In this document: positions 53,611 through 62,509 of the stretch, piece by piece | Position numbering within the stretch: position 1 is the first letter of the stretch | How the letters are laid out: every line of letters begins with the position of its first letter | NCBI GenBank assembly: GCA_015259125.1 | Contig: JABZGR010000002.1 | Coordinates: 1 to 64,000 of the forward strand | Origin: Alloprevotella tannerae | Lineage (GTDB): Bacteria; Bacteroidota; Bacteroidia; Bacteroidales; Bacteroidaceae | Length of the DNA: 64,000 bases | Direction of reading: 5' to 3' | Program-made: the position numbers and the translations under genes | The notes under the pieces: model-generated | Seen by the model: only the letters and a program-made list of their open reading frames with translations | Told to the model about the DNA's origin: nothing | Databases searched by the model: none

Positions 53611-54639
53611 ATGAAGAAAACCCGACAGTCTAACGTAGAACTTCTCCGCTTGTTGGCGATGTTTATGGTGCTCTTGCTGCACGCCGTTCAAAGTTTTCAA
53701 TGGCCGCGGGGCGGTTTCCTGATGAGTCAGCCGCTCGTGGTGCATCTGGGCTTTTCTTTTGTTGAAATGATCTCCGTCGTGGCGGTTAACGTCTTTGTGC
53801 TGATTTCCGGCTGGTTTGGCATTCGCCCTACGATGCGGGGCTTGGGGAAATTTTTGTACCAATGCGTTTTCTGCTGTCTTGTCGTTGATGCCGTTTTGTG
53901 GGCGGTTGGGGCTGAAAATCTATCGTTTTCTATGCTCTTTGAGGCCTTTACGTTGCGGCAAACGGGATGGTTTGTGCCTTCTTATTTGTTGCTGTTTCTT
54001 CTAAGTCCGGTTTTGAATGCTTATGTTGAGGCGGCCGACGAGCAAACGCAACGGCGAGTGCTCATCAGTCTTTTCTTAGCGCAGGCGATAGGGGCTTTCG
54101 TGCTTAAAATCTTTGCTGATTTCAACTACGGTTACTCTTTGCTCTCCTTTGTTTGCTTATATCTGCTCGCACAATACGTCCGGCGCTTCCAACTTCAGCG
54201 TTTGGCGCGCTTGCGGAGTAGTTTTTTCTTGCTGATCTTTTTTGGCGTTGCGTTGCTTCACATGTTGGTCGGCTCGATAGCGCTCTTTGGATTTGGCAGT
54301 AAGGTATTCCAGCAAATTATATTGTACAGTTCGCCTTTCGTCGTGCTACAAGCGCTTGCGCTATTACTGTATTTCTTGCGCCAGACCTTGAGTAGCACCA
54401 TCGTGAATCGGATTGCGGCGGGTAGCTTCGCAGTTTATTTGATCCATCAGCATCCCGGCGCGCGCCCGTTCTATGCTTCGATTTGCCAAAAGGCGTTTAT
54501 GGACGCTCCGCCCGCGCTGGGCGCGGTAGCACTCCTGTTGTGGTTGTGCGTAGTCTATCTTGTGTGCGTTGGGGTCGACGAATTGCGCCGCGCAAGTTGG
54601 GAACTGCTTCTCTCTCGCCGCAAGGCCGAAAAACCTTAG
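53611..54639 (+). CDS. Acyltransferase-3-type membrane protein
   Basis: The 342-residue polytopic protein opens with SNVELLRLLAMFMVLLLHAV, the acyltransferase-3 signature with its conserved Arg and His. About ten hydrophobic helices run to the end. Such enzymes O-acetylate or acylate surface sugars. Its co-orientation with the LTA-synthase-like gene suggests a shared role in surface glycan or lipid decoration. A strong terminator follows. Confidence 0.85.
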   Translation: MKKTRQSNVELLRLLAMFMVLLLHAVQSFQWPRGGFLMSQPLVVHLGFSFVEMISVVAVNVFVLISGWFGIRPTMRGLGKFLYQCVFCCLVVDAVLWAVGAENLSFSMLFEAFTLRQTGWFVPSYLLLFLLSPVLNAYVEAADEQTQRRVLISLFLAQAIGAFVLKIFADFNYGYSLLSFVCLYLLAQYVRRFQLQRLARLRSSFFLLIFFGVALLHMLVGSIALFGFGSKVFQQIILYSSPFVVLQALALLLYFLRQTLSSTIVNRIAAGSFAVYLIHQHPGARPFYASICQKAFMDAPPALGAVALLLWLCVVYLVCVGVDELRRASWELLLSRRKAEKP

Positions 54640-54679
54640 CGCAACCGGCGCTGTGCGCCTCCAAGTTTGTGCATACATA

Positions 54680-54720
54680 AATCGGGCGGAAAGCACTAAA
54701 ATCTTTCCGCCCGATTTTTT
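54680..54720. terminator. Bidirectional terminator
   Basis: Perfect arms AATCGGGCGGAAAG (54680-54693) and CTTTCCGCCCGATT (54703-54716), with T runs on the plus strand and A residues at the other side. It separates the acyltransferase gene from the convergent GYF/CD225 gene. Confidence 0.85.
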
Positions 54721-54743
54721 AACCTAAAATGAAGGGTCGAAAT

Positions 54744-55301
54744 TTATTGCATACCGCTCATAGCAGCGCCAGCGCCGGCGATAACCATAAAGATAACGTA
54801 AACAATAATGAATACGAGACCACCGATACCGCCAATCATCGCAAATTTCTTTGCTTTTTGAGAAGCATCTACAGCTCCGTTGTAGTCACCTTGTGCATAA
54901 AGCGAGCTAACTTTCGTTGAATAAATGATAGAAGCTACACCGAAAGGCAAGCAGCAAAGAATTGTAACCAAAATAGCCCAAACTAAGTAGTTTTCCGGTT
55001 GGGGAGGCATTTGCTGATTGTTGGGTTGTTGGAAAGGAGGTTGTGTGTTCATTGGTTGTTGTGTTTGTTGAAAGTTATTAAAGTTCATTGTTTGTGGTTG
55101 TACTTGCGGTTGTACCGGAATTTCCGGTTGCTTCGCAGCGAAGAGAGACGCTAACTCGGGGATTTCTCCCGCAACTTGCCAGTTGGCCATCCCTTCGCAC
55201 CATACGAGCGTCTTAGCTGTAACGCCGAAAGAAGGAAGTTGAGCTGCGTCGATGGGGCCTTGCTGTTGGTTGTTCCCATCTACATAGTAATACTGTTTCA
55301 T
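54744..55301 (-). CDS. GYF_2 plus CD225/dispanin membrane protein, copy 1
   Basis: The 185-residue protein has an N-terminal GYF_2 module (YYYVDGNNQQQGPI ... KTLVWCEGMANWQVAGEIPEL, about 1-55) and a Gln/Pro/Asn-rich linker (60-105). A CD225/dispanin-type pair of membrane helices follows (YLVWAILVTILCCLPFGVASIIYSTKV and GGIGGLVFIIVYVIFMVIAGAG). GYF modules bind proline-rich peptides; CD225 proteins sit in membranes. The function in bacteria is not established. It is followed in the same direction by nothing and preceded by a paralogue. Confidence 0.85.
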   Translation of the reverse strand: MKQYYYVDGNNQQQGPIDAAQLPSFGVTAKTLVWCEGMANWQVAGEIPELASLFAAKQPEIPVQPQVQPQTMNFNNFQQTQQPMNTQPPFQQPNNQQMPPQPENYLVWAILVTILCCLPFGVASIIYSTKVSSLYAQGDYNGAVDASQKAKKFAMIGGIGGLVFIIVYVIFMVIAGAGAAMSGMQ

Positions 55302-55373
55302 TGTATGAAATGATTAATTGATTAATTGTTGTCGTGTTCTTAATTTTTTACTCCGATTATCTCGCTTTGCTGC

Positions 55374-55850
55374 TCATTGCGCTGTAAGTGCGTACTGAAG
55401 GTATGCAAGTAATACAGGCATCAAAAAGATAGAGAGAATTGTGGAAATGACTGCGAGGACGATCCCCGTGATGCAACCGGCGATGCTCCAATTCATGGAT
55501 TTCTTAGCCATTGCCTGAGCCTCCTCATACTTGCCTTGCAAATAAAGCGGGTCTACTTTCATCGAGTAGTATACACCTACAAGGCCCAAAGGTAGACAGA
55601 AGAGTACCGTGCTTAAAATTGCCCAAACCAAGTTGCTGTCGGGGCGCGACGGGCGTATGCCTACCGCGCTGAAAAGTTGGCTATTGGAGAAATAAGGCTG
55701 CAACTCAATAATCGTGCCCGCTTGTTGCCACTGCGCCATACCGGCCGTCCAAACGTAAGTCGTAGGCGTGATGCCGTAAGCTGCAAACTGCGTCGGCGGT
55801 ATCGGGCCGCATTGCCGCTGTTGCGCGTCTATGTAAAAATAGGTACTCAT
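55374..55850 (-). CDS. GYF_2 plus CD225/dispanin membrane protein, copy 2
   Basis: The 158-residue paralogue of the next gene keeps the same order: GYF_2 (TYFYIDAQQRQCGPI ... VWTAGMAQWQQAGTI) and CD225 helices (NLVWAILSTVLFCLPLGLVGVYYSMKVDPLY and a C-terminal helix). Its linker is short and lacks the Gln/Pro/Asn-rich stretch of copy 1. ATG 55850 is fixed by the promoter at 55861-55890; an upstream in-frame ATG at 55883 lies inside that promoter. The two copies are 72 bases apart and probably co-transcribed. Confidence 0.85.
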   Translation of the reverse strand: MSTYFYIDAQQRQCGPIPPTQFAAYGITPTTYVWTAGMAQWQQAGTIIELQPYFSNSQLFSAVGIRPSRPDSNLVWAILSTVLFCLPLGLVGVYYSMKVDPLYLQGKYEEAQAMAKKSMNWSIAGCITGIVLAVISTILSIFLMPVLLAYLQYALTAQ

Positions 55851-55860
55851 ATTTGAGCAG

Positions 55861-55890
55861 CAAATATAAAAAAATCTATGCAAAGGTCAA
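55861..55890 (-). promoter_or_regulatory. Promoter of the GYF/CD225 pair
   Basis: Minus-strand TATATTTG (55868-55861) followed by C, with TTG 19 bases upstream (55890-55888). The ATG lies about 10 bases past the box. Confidence 0.6.
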
Positions 55891-55914
55891 GATTTGATTC
55901 TCAGATTTTTTAAT

Positions 55915-56325
55915 TTATTTGTATACTTTCCAAGTAATAAGCAGTTTGTTTTGGGAAATAAAGCGCCCGGAGAGGTAAAGTTCATACGCTGTTTCCAACG
56001 TTCCGCCCTCGGCATCGTAGTTGGTATGATACTGTTTCGTGACTACGTGCATCTGCAGCGGGCCGTGGGGCGTCTGATACGTAGATTCGAAGCGCCCGCC
56101 TTGGGTAAAACGCATCGCCGAACTGAAACTTCCATTTCTGCGAAGTTGTGTGCGCTCCTCAGATACGAGCAGGTGCACTTGCGTCTGCTGATCTTGTTCC
56201 GTAAAGCGCAACATATGATTTTCAGGACCTATATCGAGCAGTCCGTCTACGGCTTGTTCAATGATTTCCTCCTCGTTGTCAATTCGCGTCACCAAACGCG
56301 TGGTGATGGCTATCTGTTTGGGCAT
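55915..56325 (-). CDS. DUF1934 beta-barrel protein
   Basis: The 136-residue cytoplasmic protein matches DUF1934 (YwiB-like calycin fold): an opening strand ITTRLVTRID, LLVSEERTQLRRNGSFSSAMRFTQGGRFESTYQTPHGPLQM, and a closing YELYLSGRFISQNKLLITWK. The family's role is unknown. ATG 56325 (MPKQI...) is preferred to 56349. It lies upstream of the GYF/CD225 pair in the same direction but behind their separate promoter. Confidence 0.8.
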   Translation of the reverse strand: MPKQIAITTRLVTRIDNEEEIIEQAVDGLLDIGPENHMLRFTEQDQQTQVHLLVSEERTQLRRNGSFSSAMRFTQGGRFESTYQTPHGPLQMHVVTKQYHTNYDAEGGTLETAYELYLSGRFISQNKLLITWKVYK

Positions 56326-56496
56326 CGTTATTTTCTTTTTAGTTATCAACTACAAACCACTTGGCTTTGCCGCCTGTGGAGTTTGCTTCGCTTCCGGTGT
56401 GCTACGGGTTTGCTTCGTCTTGTTTCGATGGGGCGCGAAGTCGGCTTCTTGGGGCAGAAGACGGATTTTGTCATTGGCCGGCCAATGCGGGGCATC

Positions 56497-56576
56497 GTTT
56501 GCTCGGGCCAAACCATCGTTTGCCGGCAGCATACTGTGGTTTGTTGGCAGCATACGATGGTTTGCCGGCACCAAAC
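56497..56576 (+). repeat. Family 1 four-unit palindrome array, locus 5
   Basis: Units GTTTGCTCGGGCCAAAC, GTTTGCCGGCAGCATAC, GTTTGTTGGCAGCATAC and GTTTGCCGGCACCAAAC are separated by CATC, TGTG and GATG. Period 21 bp, block 80 bp. It lies in the 440-base gap between the C10 protease stop and the DUF1934 start. No other gene was seen there. Confidence 0.9.
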
Positions 56577-56765
56577 GATGATGAAAGCCGATTGCGGCGA
56601 AATCTTTTCGCGGACTGACAACGCAAAGGTCGCTTCTCGTGGGGCGCACGCTGACGCCGACTGAAGCTGCGCCGGTCGTTCTCGTTCGCTCGCCTTATTG
56701 TCTGATCACGATTGGCGGCCGTCTCGTGCACATTTGTATCGATACGGCCCGATTAGTCGGACGTT

Positions 56766-58646
56766 TTAGGGCCGAAATACTTTCTTCCCGCGATAAATGT
56801 ATACGCCGCGCTGTCGTGGTGCGTCCGTGGCGCGCCCATTCGTATCAATCCATTTTGCCGGCGCGTCCTGCGCTTTGTGAATTGGGCCGAGGCTTGTCGT
56901 AGGCATTGTGAAACTGATTTGTTTTACAACGGCCCAAGGATAGCGAACAGACAGCGTGTAAGGCTCGCCCGCTTTTAGGCCTTGAAAATGCACCGTGTCT
57001 TGCGCCGTTTCGCCTGCTGCTACGTAGAGATAGCGCCCGTGGCGCGTGCCTTCCCGCTCCCCCTTCGCCGTAAGTTCGTAGGTGATAAGCGCACCCACAC
57101 GCTCGTCGCCGGCCGTAGCCGATAGGACGAAGCGCACGGCGTGGTCCGAAAGAAAAGTAGGCGCTGAAAGCTCAAAATGTAAGTTGGCCGCAACGGCCGG
57201 CGTAATATTCACGCTCGCCAAATCGCGCCAACTGACGCCGTCCTGCGTGATGCGCAACAAACGCTGGCCTCCGGCGTCAGCCCGCACGTGAACAAGGAGT
57301 TCGCGCTGCGCTCCCGCTTCGAGCGAAAGCCCCGTAAGGCCGATAAAATCGCCTTGCTGAATGGCGGCTGTATCAGTTTGCAAATTCGTAAACAAGACCA
57401 AGGGCGTGGTGAGTGCGTGCGGAGCGGCGTTGTGTACATAAAGGCGAAGCGGCGTATAAGTGCCGACGCGCGGAGCAGCCTCCCAGCGAATCGAGTCGAC
57501 GACAATCTCGCTCCCTGTCCGCTCCAGCGAATCGGGCATTGCGACCTGCTGCGCGTCAGGGTGGAGCAGGAGCGCCTCTTGGTTGCAGAAGAAACCGTTA
57601 ACCTCGTCATCAGGTTGCACATCATAGGCCGGTGCAGCAGCACATAAGACGTTCAGGTCAAAATAACCATCATACTGCCCGCCATATCCCCACAAAACGT
57701 GGAAACGTCCGGCTTCGTCCACGCCATCTATGATAAAAGCGTGACCATTGAGGCGCATCGTGCTTCCCGCATAGTAGATCGGCCGCCCACTTTCAAGTTC
57801 GCGGTAAAGCATAGGCAGCCACGCCTCCGGCGCATAGCGATAACTATCGACATAATGCACGTATTGCCAACCAAAACTGCGGCGTAGCGGCTCGGCAGCC
57901 CGCTGCGAGTTGGCGCTGCTTGCGTTTAGTCCCCATTTCATGTGGACGGCCAGTCCTAACCAATAGCTCAACGTGGCCACAGCCGCACAGGCCTCCGGCG
58001 AAGATTGATCATCGTAGACATCTAATATATGTCGCGTGTCGACTTGCGAGCCCGCCGCCACGTCAGTTACGGTGTAGTGCGGCGTAGACCAGCCTCGGAG
58101 CGGTTCAAGCAAAGAGATGGGGCGCTTATAGTGTGCCACGATCTGCTCCAAAGCCGTTGCCACACAGCCCACAATGCATCTTTCCGAAGAAAGCGTGCCG
58201 TCATCTTGCAAATAATAAGGACATAGCGCGTTGAAAGGCGCTTCTTGGTGGCGAATCGTTTGCAGCAAGGGCGCAACGGTCCGATGAGGCGGAAGCGCAG
58301 AGGGGCGCATCGGCGCTGCAGAGCGAAGCGCGTGGAGGCGGAGCGCACGATCATAGTCGTGGATCAAGTCCTTGAGTGCCGGCGGCAAATGCCCGTCGCG
58401 GCAGCGCCCATAGCCGATAACCTCGGGTAAAGCATCGTCGGCCGCAGTTAGCAAAAAATTGTCGCCAAGAGAGAAAAGATAGGTCGCTTTTGCTTGGTGG
58501 CGCAAAAGCGGTCTTTGCATCGTTTTCAGAGATAAAGCCTTTCGGAAAAAGGCTTGCGCCGTTTGCTGCGCCGTGAGCGAATCAATCGGCGCCGTTCGCG
58601 CATAGCAAACGGAAAAACTAAACAGAAGAAAAAGCAAACTACGCAT
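56766..58646 (-). CDS. C10-family cysteine protease (streptopain/interpain type)
   Basis: This 626-residue exported protein has a signal peptide (RSLLFLLFSFSVCYA) and an N-terminal Spi/prodomain-like region (about 25-125). The C10 catalytic domain has Cys161 in IVGCVATALEQ and His302 in NGHAFIIDGVDEAG. About 270 further residues form beta-sandwich domains, perhaps for surface attachment. Relatives such as SpeB, PrtT and interpain cleave host proteins. ATG 58646 begins the signal peptide; a TTG nine bases earlier directly follows the cls stop. It is probably expressed as the second gene after cls. Confidence 0.88.
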   Translation of the reverse strand: MRSLLFLLFSFSVCYARTAPIDSLTAQQTAQAFFRKALSLKTMQRPLLRHQAKATYLFSLGDNFLLTAADDALPEVIGYGRCRDGHLPPALKDLIHDYDRALRLHALRSAAPMRPSALPPHRTVAPLLQTIRHQEAPFNALCPYYLQDDGTLSSERCIVGCVATALEQIVAHYKRPISLLEPLRGWSTPHYTVTDVAAGSQVDTRHILDVYDDQSSPEACAAVATLSYWLGLAVHMKWGLNASSANSQRAAEPLRRSFGWQYVHYVDSYRYAPEAWLPMLYRELESGRPIYYAGSTMRLNGHAFIIDGVDEAGRFHVLWGYGGQYDGYFDLNVLCAAAPAYDVQPDDEVNGFFCNQEALLLHPDAQQVAMPDSLERTGSEIVVDSIRWEAAPRVGTYTPLRLYVHNAAPHALTTPLVLFTNLQTDTAAIQQGDFIGLTGLSLEAGAQRELLVHVRADAGGQRLLRITQDGVSWRDLASVNITPAVAANLHFELSAPTFLSDHAVRFVLSATAGDERVGALITYELTAKGEREGTRHGRYLYVAAGETAQDTVHFQGLKAGEPYTLSVRYPWAVVKQISFTMPTTSLGPIHKAQDAPAKWIDTNGRATDAPRQRGVYIYRGKKVFRP

Positions 58647-58655
58647 AAGCTGCAA

Positions 58656-60071
58656 TTAAAGTAGGGGCGAGAGAATCCGCGTATGACTCTCAAAATATTT
58701 ACGCCAGAGTGCGCGGCGTTTCCACCGCTCCGGGTCGATGACCTCGCAGCGCTCGGCATCGCGAAGAAAGACTGCCTTCACCTCAAGCGCCAAGCGCGCG
58801 TCGTAGATAAAAGCATTGGCCTCCATATTGTCTTCAAAGCTGCGAAAATCCATATTCGAAGAACCTACAGAACAGCACGTATCATCGCAAACCAAGACTT
58901 TCGCGTGGAGGAAGCCGCCTCTGTATAACAGCACCTTGACACCGGCGCGCAAGACGTCAGTAAAGTAGCACTCATTCGCCCACCGAAGCCAAAAAGCATC
59001 GGGTTTCTCCGGCAGCATCAGGCGCACGTCGACCCCCATCATAGCCGCCGTTTGCAGCGCTTGAAGCACCGGCTCGGAAGGCATAAAGTAAGGCGTCTGA
59101 AGATAGATGTAGCGCCGCGCATTCTGCAATAGCCACGTGAAAGAATACATAATAGATGGGTAGCGAGAAAGGGGCGAGGTGGCCGCTACTTGTACCGGTA
59201 GCGTGGGGGCTGGACCTGCTACCACGTCGGGGAAGTAGGGCGCGCCGGAGCAGAGTTGGCCTGTCGTGAAATACCAATCTCCCAAAAATAGTCTTTGTAG
59301 TTGGCCGACGGCATCACCCTCTATGCGGAGCTGCATGTCTTTCCATTGATCCGTAGCGTATCTTAGGGCGATATTCATACCGCCTATGAAGCCCACGCTC
59401 CCATCTATGACGCAAATCTTACGATGGTTGCGATTGTTAACGCGCCTCGTCAGACGCGGAAAACGAACGGGGAGGAAAGCACCTATGGCTACGCCGGCTT
59501 CCATCATACGCTTGAAGAAGCGATCCGGCACTTTCCAGCAGCCTACATCGTCGTAGAGCAGGCGAACTTCGACGCCGCTGCGCGCTTTGTCGATCAGAGC
59601 GTCGGCTATTAAGTTGCCGATGGGATCTTCTTCAATGATATAGGTCTCAATGTGAATACTATGTTTCGCGTTGAGAATGCTTTGTAGTAGCGAGAGAAAA
59701 TAGGCGCGGCCGCAATCCAAGACTTCCACGCTGTTGTGTGCGGTCAAGGGTTCGCCGCCATTGTTGTGCAAAAGCTGAATCAAGGGGGTGTAATCGGGCA
59801 CCGTGTCGGCTGAAATCTCAGGCGGGGCTTTGCCGCGCATACTTCGGACAATGTGGTCGTAATTCTTGCGGATGAGCTTGTATTTCTTTCTTAGGTCTTG
59901 CCCGAAGAAGTAAAAGAAAATCAAACCTGCGCCGGGGAGCAACATAATCACGACCAACCAGGCGATTGTCTTGGCCGGCTGTCGGTTTTCGAGGACAATG
60001 ACCGTCGCCGTACTGATTACGAGCACGGCGTATAAGGCTAAAGCCACCCAAAATATCACTTCAGTCCACAT
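58656..60071 (-). CDS. cls: Cardiolipin synthase (phospholipase D family)
   Basis: The 471-residue protein has two N-terminal membrane helices (VIFWVALALYAVLVISTATVIVL and IAWLVVIMLLPGAGLIFFYFFG) and two HKD motifs, HRKICVIDGSVGFIGG and HAKVLVCDDTCCSVGSSN. It joins two phosphatidylglycerols into cardiolipin at the inner membrane. ATG 60071 is chosen: the in-frame ATG at 60083 falls inside the -7 box. It is followed without a gap by the C10 protease gene. Confidence 0.92.
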   Translation of the reverse strand: MWTEVIFWVALALYAVLVISTATVIVLENRQPAKTIAWLVVIMLLPGAGLIFFYFFGQDLRKKYKLIRKNYDHIVRSMRGKAPPEISADTVPDYTPLIQLLHNNGGEPLTAHNSVEVLDCGRAYFLSLLQSILNAKHSIHIETYIIEEDPIGNLIADALIDKARSGVEVRLLYDDVGCWKVPDRFFKRMMEAGVAIGAFLPVRFPRLTRRVNNRNHRKICVIDGSVGFIGGMNIALRYATDQWKDMQLRIEGDAVGQLQRLFLGDWYFTTGQLCSGAPYFPDVVAGPAPTLPVQVAATSPLSRYPSIMYSFTWLLQNARRYIYLQTPYFMPSEPVLQALQTAAMMGVDVRLMLPEKPDAFWLRWANECYFTDVLRAGVKVLLYRGGFLHAKVLVCDDTCCSVGSSNMDFRSFEDNMEANAFIYDARLALEVKAVFLRDAERCEVIDPERWKRRALWRKYFESHTRILSPLL

Positions 60072-60080
60072 AGATCGGAA

Positions 60081-60111
60081 CAAAACTACTGAAAATTAGT
60101 CATTCTGACAA
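60081..60111 (-). promoter_or_regulatory. cls promoter
   Basis: Minus-strand TAGTTTTG (60088-60081), with TTG 20 bases upstream (60111-60109). It overlaps the end of the RecD-like gene. The ATG lies 10 bases past the box. Confidence 0.6.
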
Positions 60112-61620
60112 GTTTTCTTGCTGTTCTTCGGGCCAATTTACGAGATAGAGGCGGTCAGTCGTACGTGTGAACGCCGTATATAGCCATCGGAGATAATTAT
60201 CTCCCATCATCTCATCTGTAACGTAGCCTTGGTCTACAAAAACCCTTTCCCATTGGCCGCCTTGCGCCTTGTGGCAGGTCACGGCATAGGCATATTTTAT
60301 TTGCAGCGCGTTGTAATAGGGGTCTTGGCGCAAGGCTTTCATTCGTTCGCGCCTTGTCGGGATCGATTCGTAGTCGTCCAGCACGTTTTCGTACAGCGTG
60401 CGGCGCTCCTCCGTTGTGAGTGAAGGCGACTCAGACGTAAGTGTGTCGAGCAAAACCCGACATTCCATTTCGTAATTGCGATATGCATCGAAGCGGAGCA
60501 CGCAGTCGGCGAAGTGAAACCCAAACTGGTCTTGCCGATTATGGACCGCGATCACCTCCGCCGTTTCTCCGTTGGCGATGAAGTCGAACGGCGGCCGCTC
60601 AGCGGCTAATTCGTGTTCCAATGGCAGGAGTCCGGTTTTCAAACGCGCTTCTCGGCGTCTCGCCTCCGCCTTTTCGACGGCCTTCAGTAGGCGTTCGGTC
60701 CAATAATAGTTGTTTTTGACGATCATAATTCGGTCGCCGCGCGTCAGCGGCCCTTCTCGGTCGAAAATACGTTCACGAATGCCGGCGTTATATACGTTTG
60801 CCCTTTTGTTAGAACGTGTTATGACGATCGTATCGGAGGTTCCGCAGTCGCCATAAGCTGTAATGAGCGTCTCGATCAACTCGTCTCCCGGCACGAAGCG
60901 CACTTCTCCTGTCTCGCTGCCTTGAATTACGGGTCGCCCCGTAAAGCCCTCGGTCAACAAAGTGCGGATATGCGTGGCGCCCGCCAAGACATCCGAGCCC
61001 CGATGTTGGCGCACAACTTCCGTCAGGTCGATTTCGCCGACGGCCAGTCCGTAAGCGCGCAAGTTGTTTGCGTTGAGCGCCGGACTCTCCTCGTCTCCGA
61101 CCGGCGGAAGTTGAGCTGTGTCGCCCACCAACAAGAGTCGGCAGCCTTCGCGTTGGTAAACGAAGTCGATCAAGTCATCTAAGAGTGCACCCGATCCGAA
61201 AAGCGAGTCCGCCGCGTGCTCTCCCGAAAGCATCGAAGCCTCATCGACGATAAAAAGTCCGTCCTTCAGTCGATTAAAGTTAAGGTTGAAACGCGTCTGT
61301 TCGCCATTAAAAGTTTCTTGGCGGTAAATGACCTTATGAATCGTCGAGGCCTCTTGCGCGGCGTGCGCCGCAAAAACTTTCGCCGCCCGTCCCGTTGGCG
61401 CGAGGAGCACCACCGGACGCCCCAGTTCGCAAAGCGTCTTGACCAGTGCCCCGATGAGTGTCGTTTTGCCCGTACCGGCGTAGCCGCGGAGTATGAAAGC
61501 GGGCCGCTGTATCGGCGTATAGACAAACTCCGCCAGCATTGCCGCCGCCCGTGCTTGCTCCTCCGTGAAGGAGAAATGAAATTCCGCCGCTAAGCGTTCG
61601 AATAGTTCTTCGTAAATCAA
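60100..61620 (-). CDS. RecD-like ATP-dependent DNA helicase
   Basis: The 506-residue SF1 helicase has Walker A GYAGTGKTT near residue 45, IVDEASM (Walker B), VGDTAQLPPVGDEESPA (motif III) and a C-terminal YAVTCHKAQGGQWERVFVD (motifs V/VI region). It lacks the long N-terminal domain of full RecD2. It probably unwinds DNA 5'-3' in repair or replication. Its 3' end carries the cls promoter. Confidence 0.88.
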   Translation of the reverse strand: MIYEELFERLAAEFHFSFTEEQARAAAMLAEFVYTPIQRPAFILRGYAGTGKTTLIGALVKTLCELGRPVVLLAPTGRAAKVFAAHAAQEASTIHKVIYRQETFNGEQTRFNLNFNRLKDGLFIVDEASMLSGEHAADSLFGSGALLDDLIDFVYQREGCRLLLVGDTAQLPPVGDEESPALNANNLRAYGLAVGEIDLTEVVRQHRGSDVLAGATHIRTLLTEGFTGRPVIQGSETGEVRFVPGDELIETLITAYGDCGTSDTIVITRSNKRANVYNAGIRERIFDREGPLTRGDRIMIVKNNYYWTERLLKAVEKAEARRREARLKTGLLPLEHELAAERPPFDFIANGETAEVIAVHNRQDQFGFHFADCVLRFDAYRNYEMECRVLLDTLTSESPSLTTEERRTLYENVLDDYESIPTRRERMKALRQDPYYNALQIKYAYAVTCHKAQGGQWERVFVDQGYVTDEMMGDNYLRWLYTAFTRTTDRLYLVNWPEEQQENLSE

Positions 61621-61718
61621 CCTTTTGCTAAATTTTAGCCTTTATATATGTCTACTTAAGTTGGGTTGCGCGCCGTTAGAACAGTCTTTGCACCCTCCTT
61701 CGTTGGTTTTTCTGCCTC

Positions 61719-62261
61719 TCAAGCTTTGCCCTCCTCCGTTCGCAGTGCGTTCGCTTTCGCCGCCCATTGGAAAAGTTCGGGCCTGAGGTGGCAATAGCCG
61801 TCAGGATGTTTGTCCAAATAATCCTGATGATAATCTTCAGCCGCATAAAAGTTCTTTAGCGGTAGCAGTTCCACCACGATAGGGTCCGCATAGTGCTTCG
61901 CCAGTTCGTCCAGTGCCTTTCGCGCCGTCGCTTCGTCTTGCGGATCCGTAAAAAAGATGCCCGTTCTGTATTGCGAGCCGGCATCTCCGCCTTGCCTGTT
62001 CAAGGAAGTCGGGTCGATGGCTTTGAAATAGAGTTGCAACAGCAAGTCCAAATCCACCTGCGTCGCATCAAACGTCACGCGCACCGTTTCCGCAAACCCC
62101 GTGTGTCCCGTGCAGACCTCCTCATAGTCGGGGCGTGCCCGATTACCATTCGCATAGCCGGCCTGCGTTTCCACGACGCCGCGCACCTGTTTGAAATAAT
62201 GCTCGACGCCCCAAAAGCAGCCGCCGGCGAAGTAAATGATATGTAAATCTTGAGCTTTCAT
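61719..62261 (-). CDS. msrA: Peptide-methionine (S)-S-oxide reductase MsrA
   Basis: The 180-residue enzyme has the catalytic Cys15 in AGGCFWGVEHYF and the usual GYANG and YHQDYLDKHPDGYC blocks. It repairs oxidised methionine in proteins. There is no signal peptide and no fused MsrB, so it is cytoplasmic. It stands alone; a TAAATGTA sequence at 62277-62284 (minus strand TACATTTA) could be a weak -7 box. Confidence 0.94.
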   Translation of the reverse strand: MKAQDLHIIYFAGGCFWGVEHYFKQVRGVVETQAGYANGNRARPDYEEVCTGHTGFAETVRVTFDATQVDLDLLLQLYFKAIDPTSLNRQGGDAGSQYRTGIFFTDPQDEATARKALDELAKHYADPIVVELLPLKNFYAAEDYHQDYLDKHPDGYCHLRPELFQWAAKANALRTEEGKA

Positions 62262-62509
62262 TGGATTTTGTTTGTGTTAAATGTAAGGGCCGATGTCCGC
62301 GTTTTGAGGCAATGCCTACGGTTTTTCGCCGCTTGCGCCTACGTTTTGGACGGCTCGGGTTTTACAATGCGCGGCAATATTACGACTTTTCTTTGGATAG
62401 CAGGCTACTCAGCCCGCGAAAGTTAGCCCTTTGCATCTTTCCATAAAGAAAAAGTCCCCTCAAGTACGCATTCCGTTGATGATAAGCGCTTATCCCTCGC
62501 TTTTTTATG

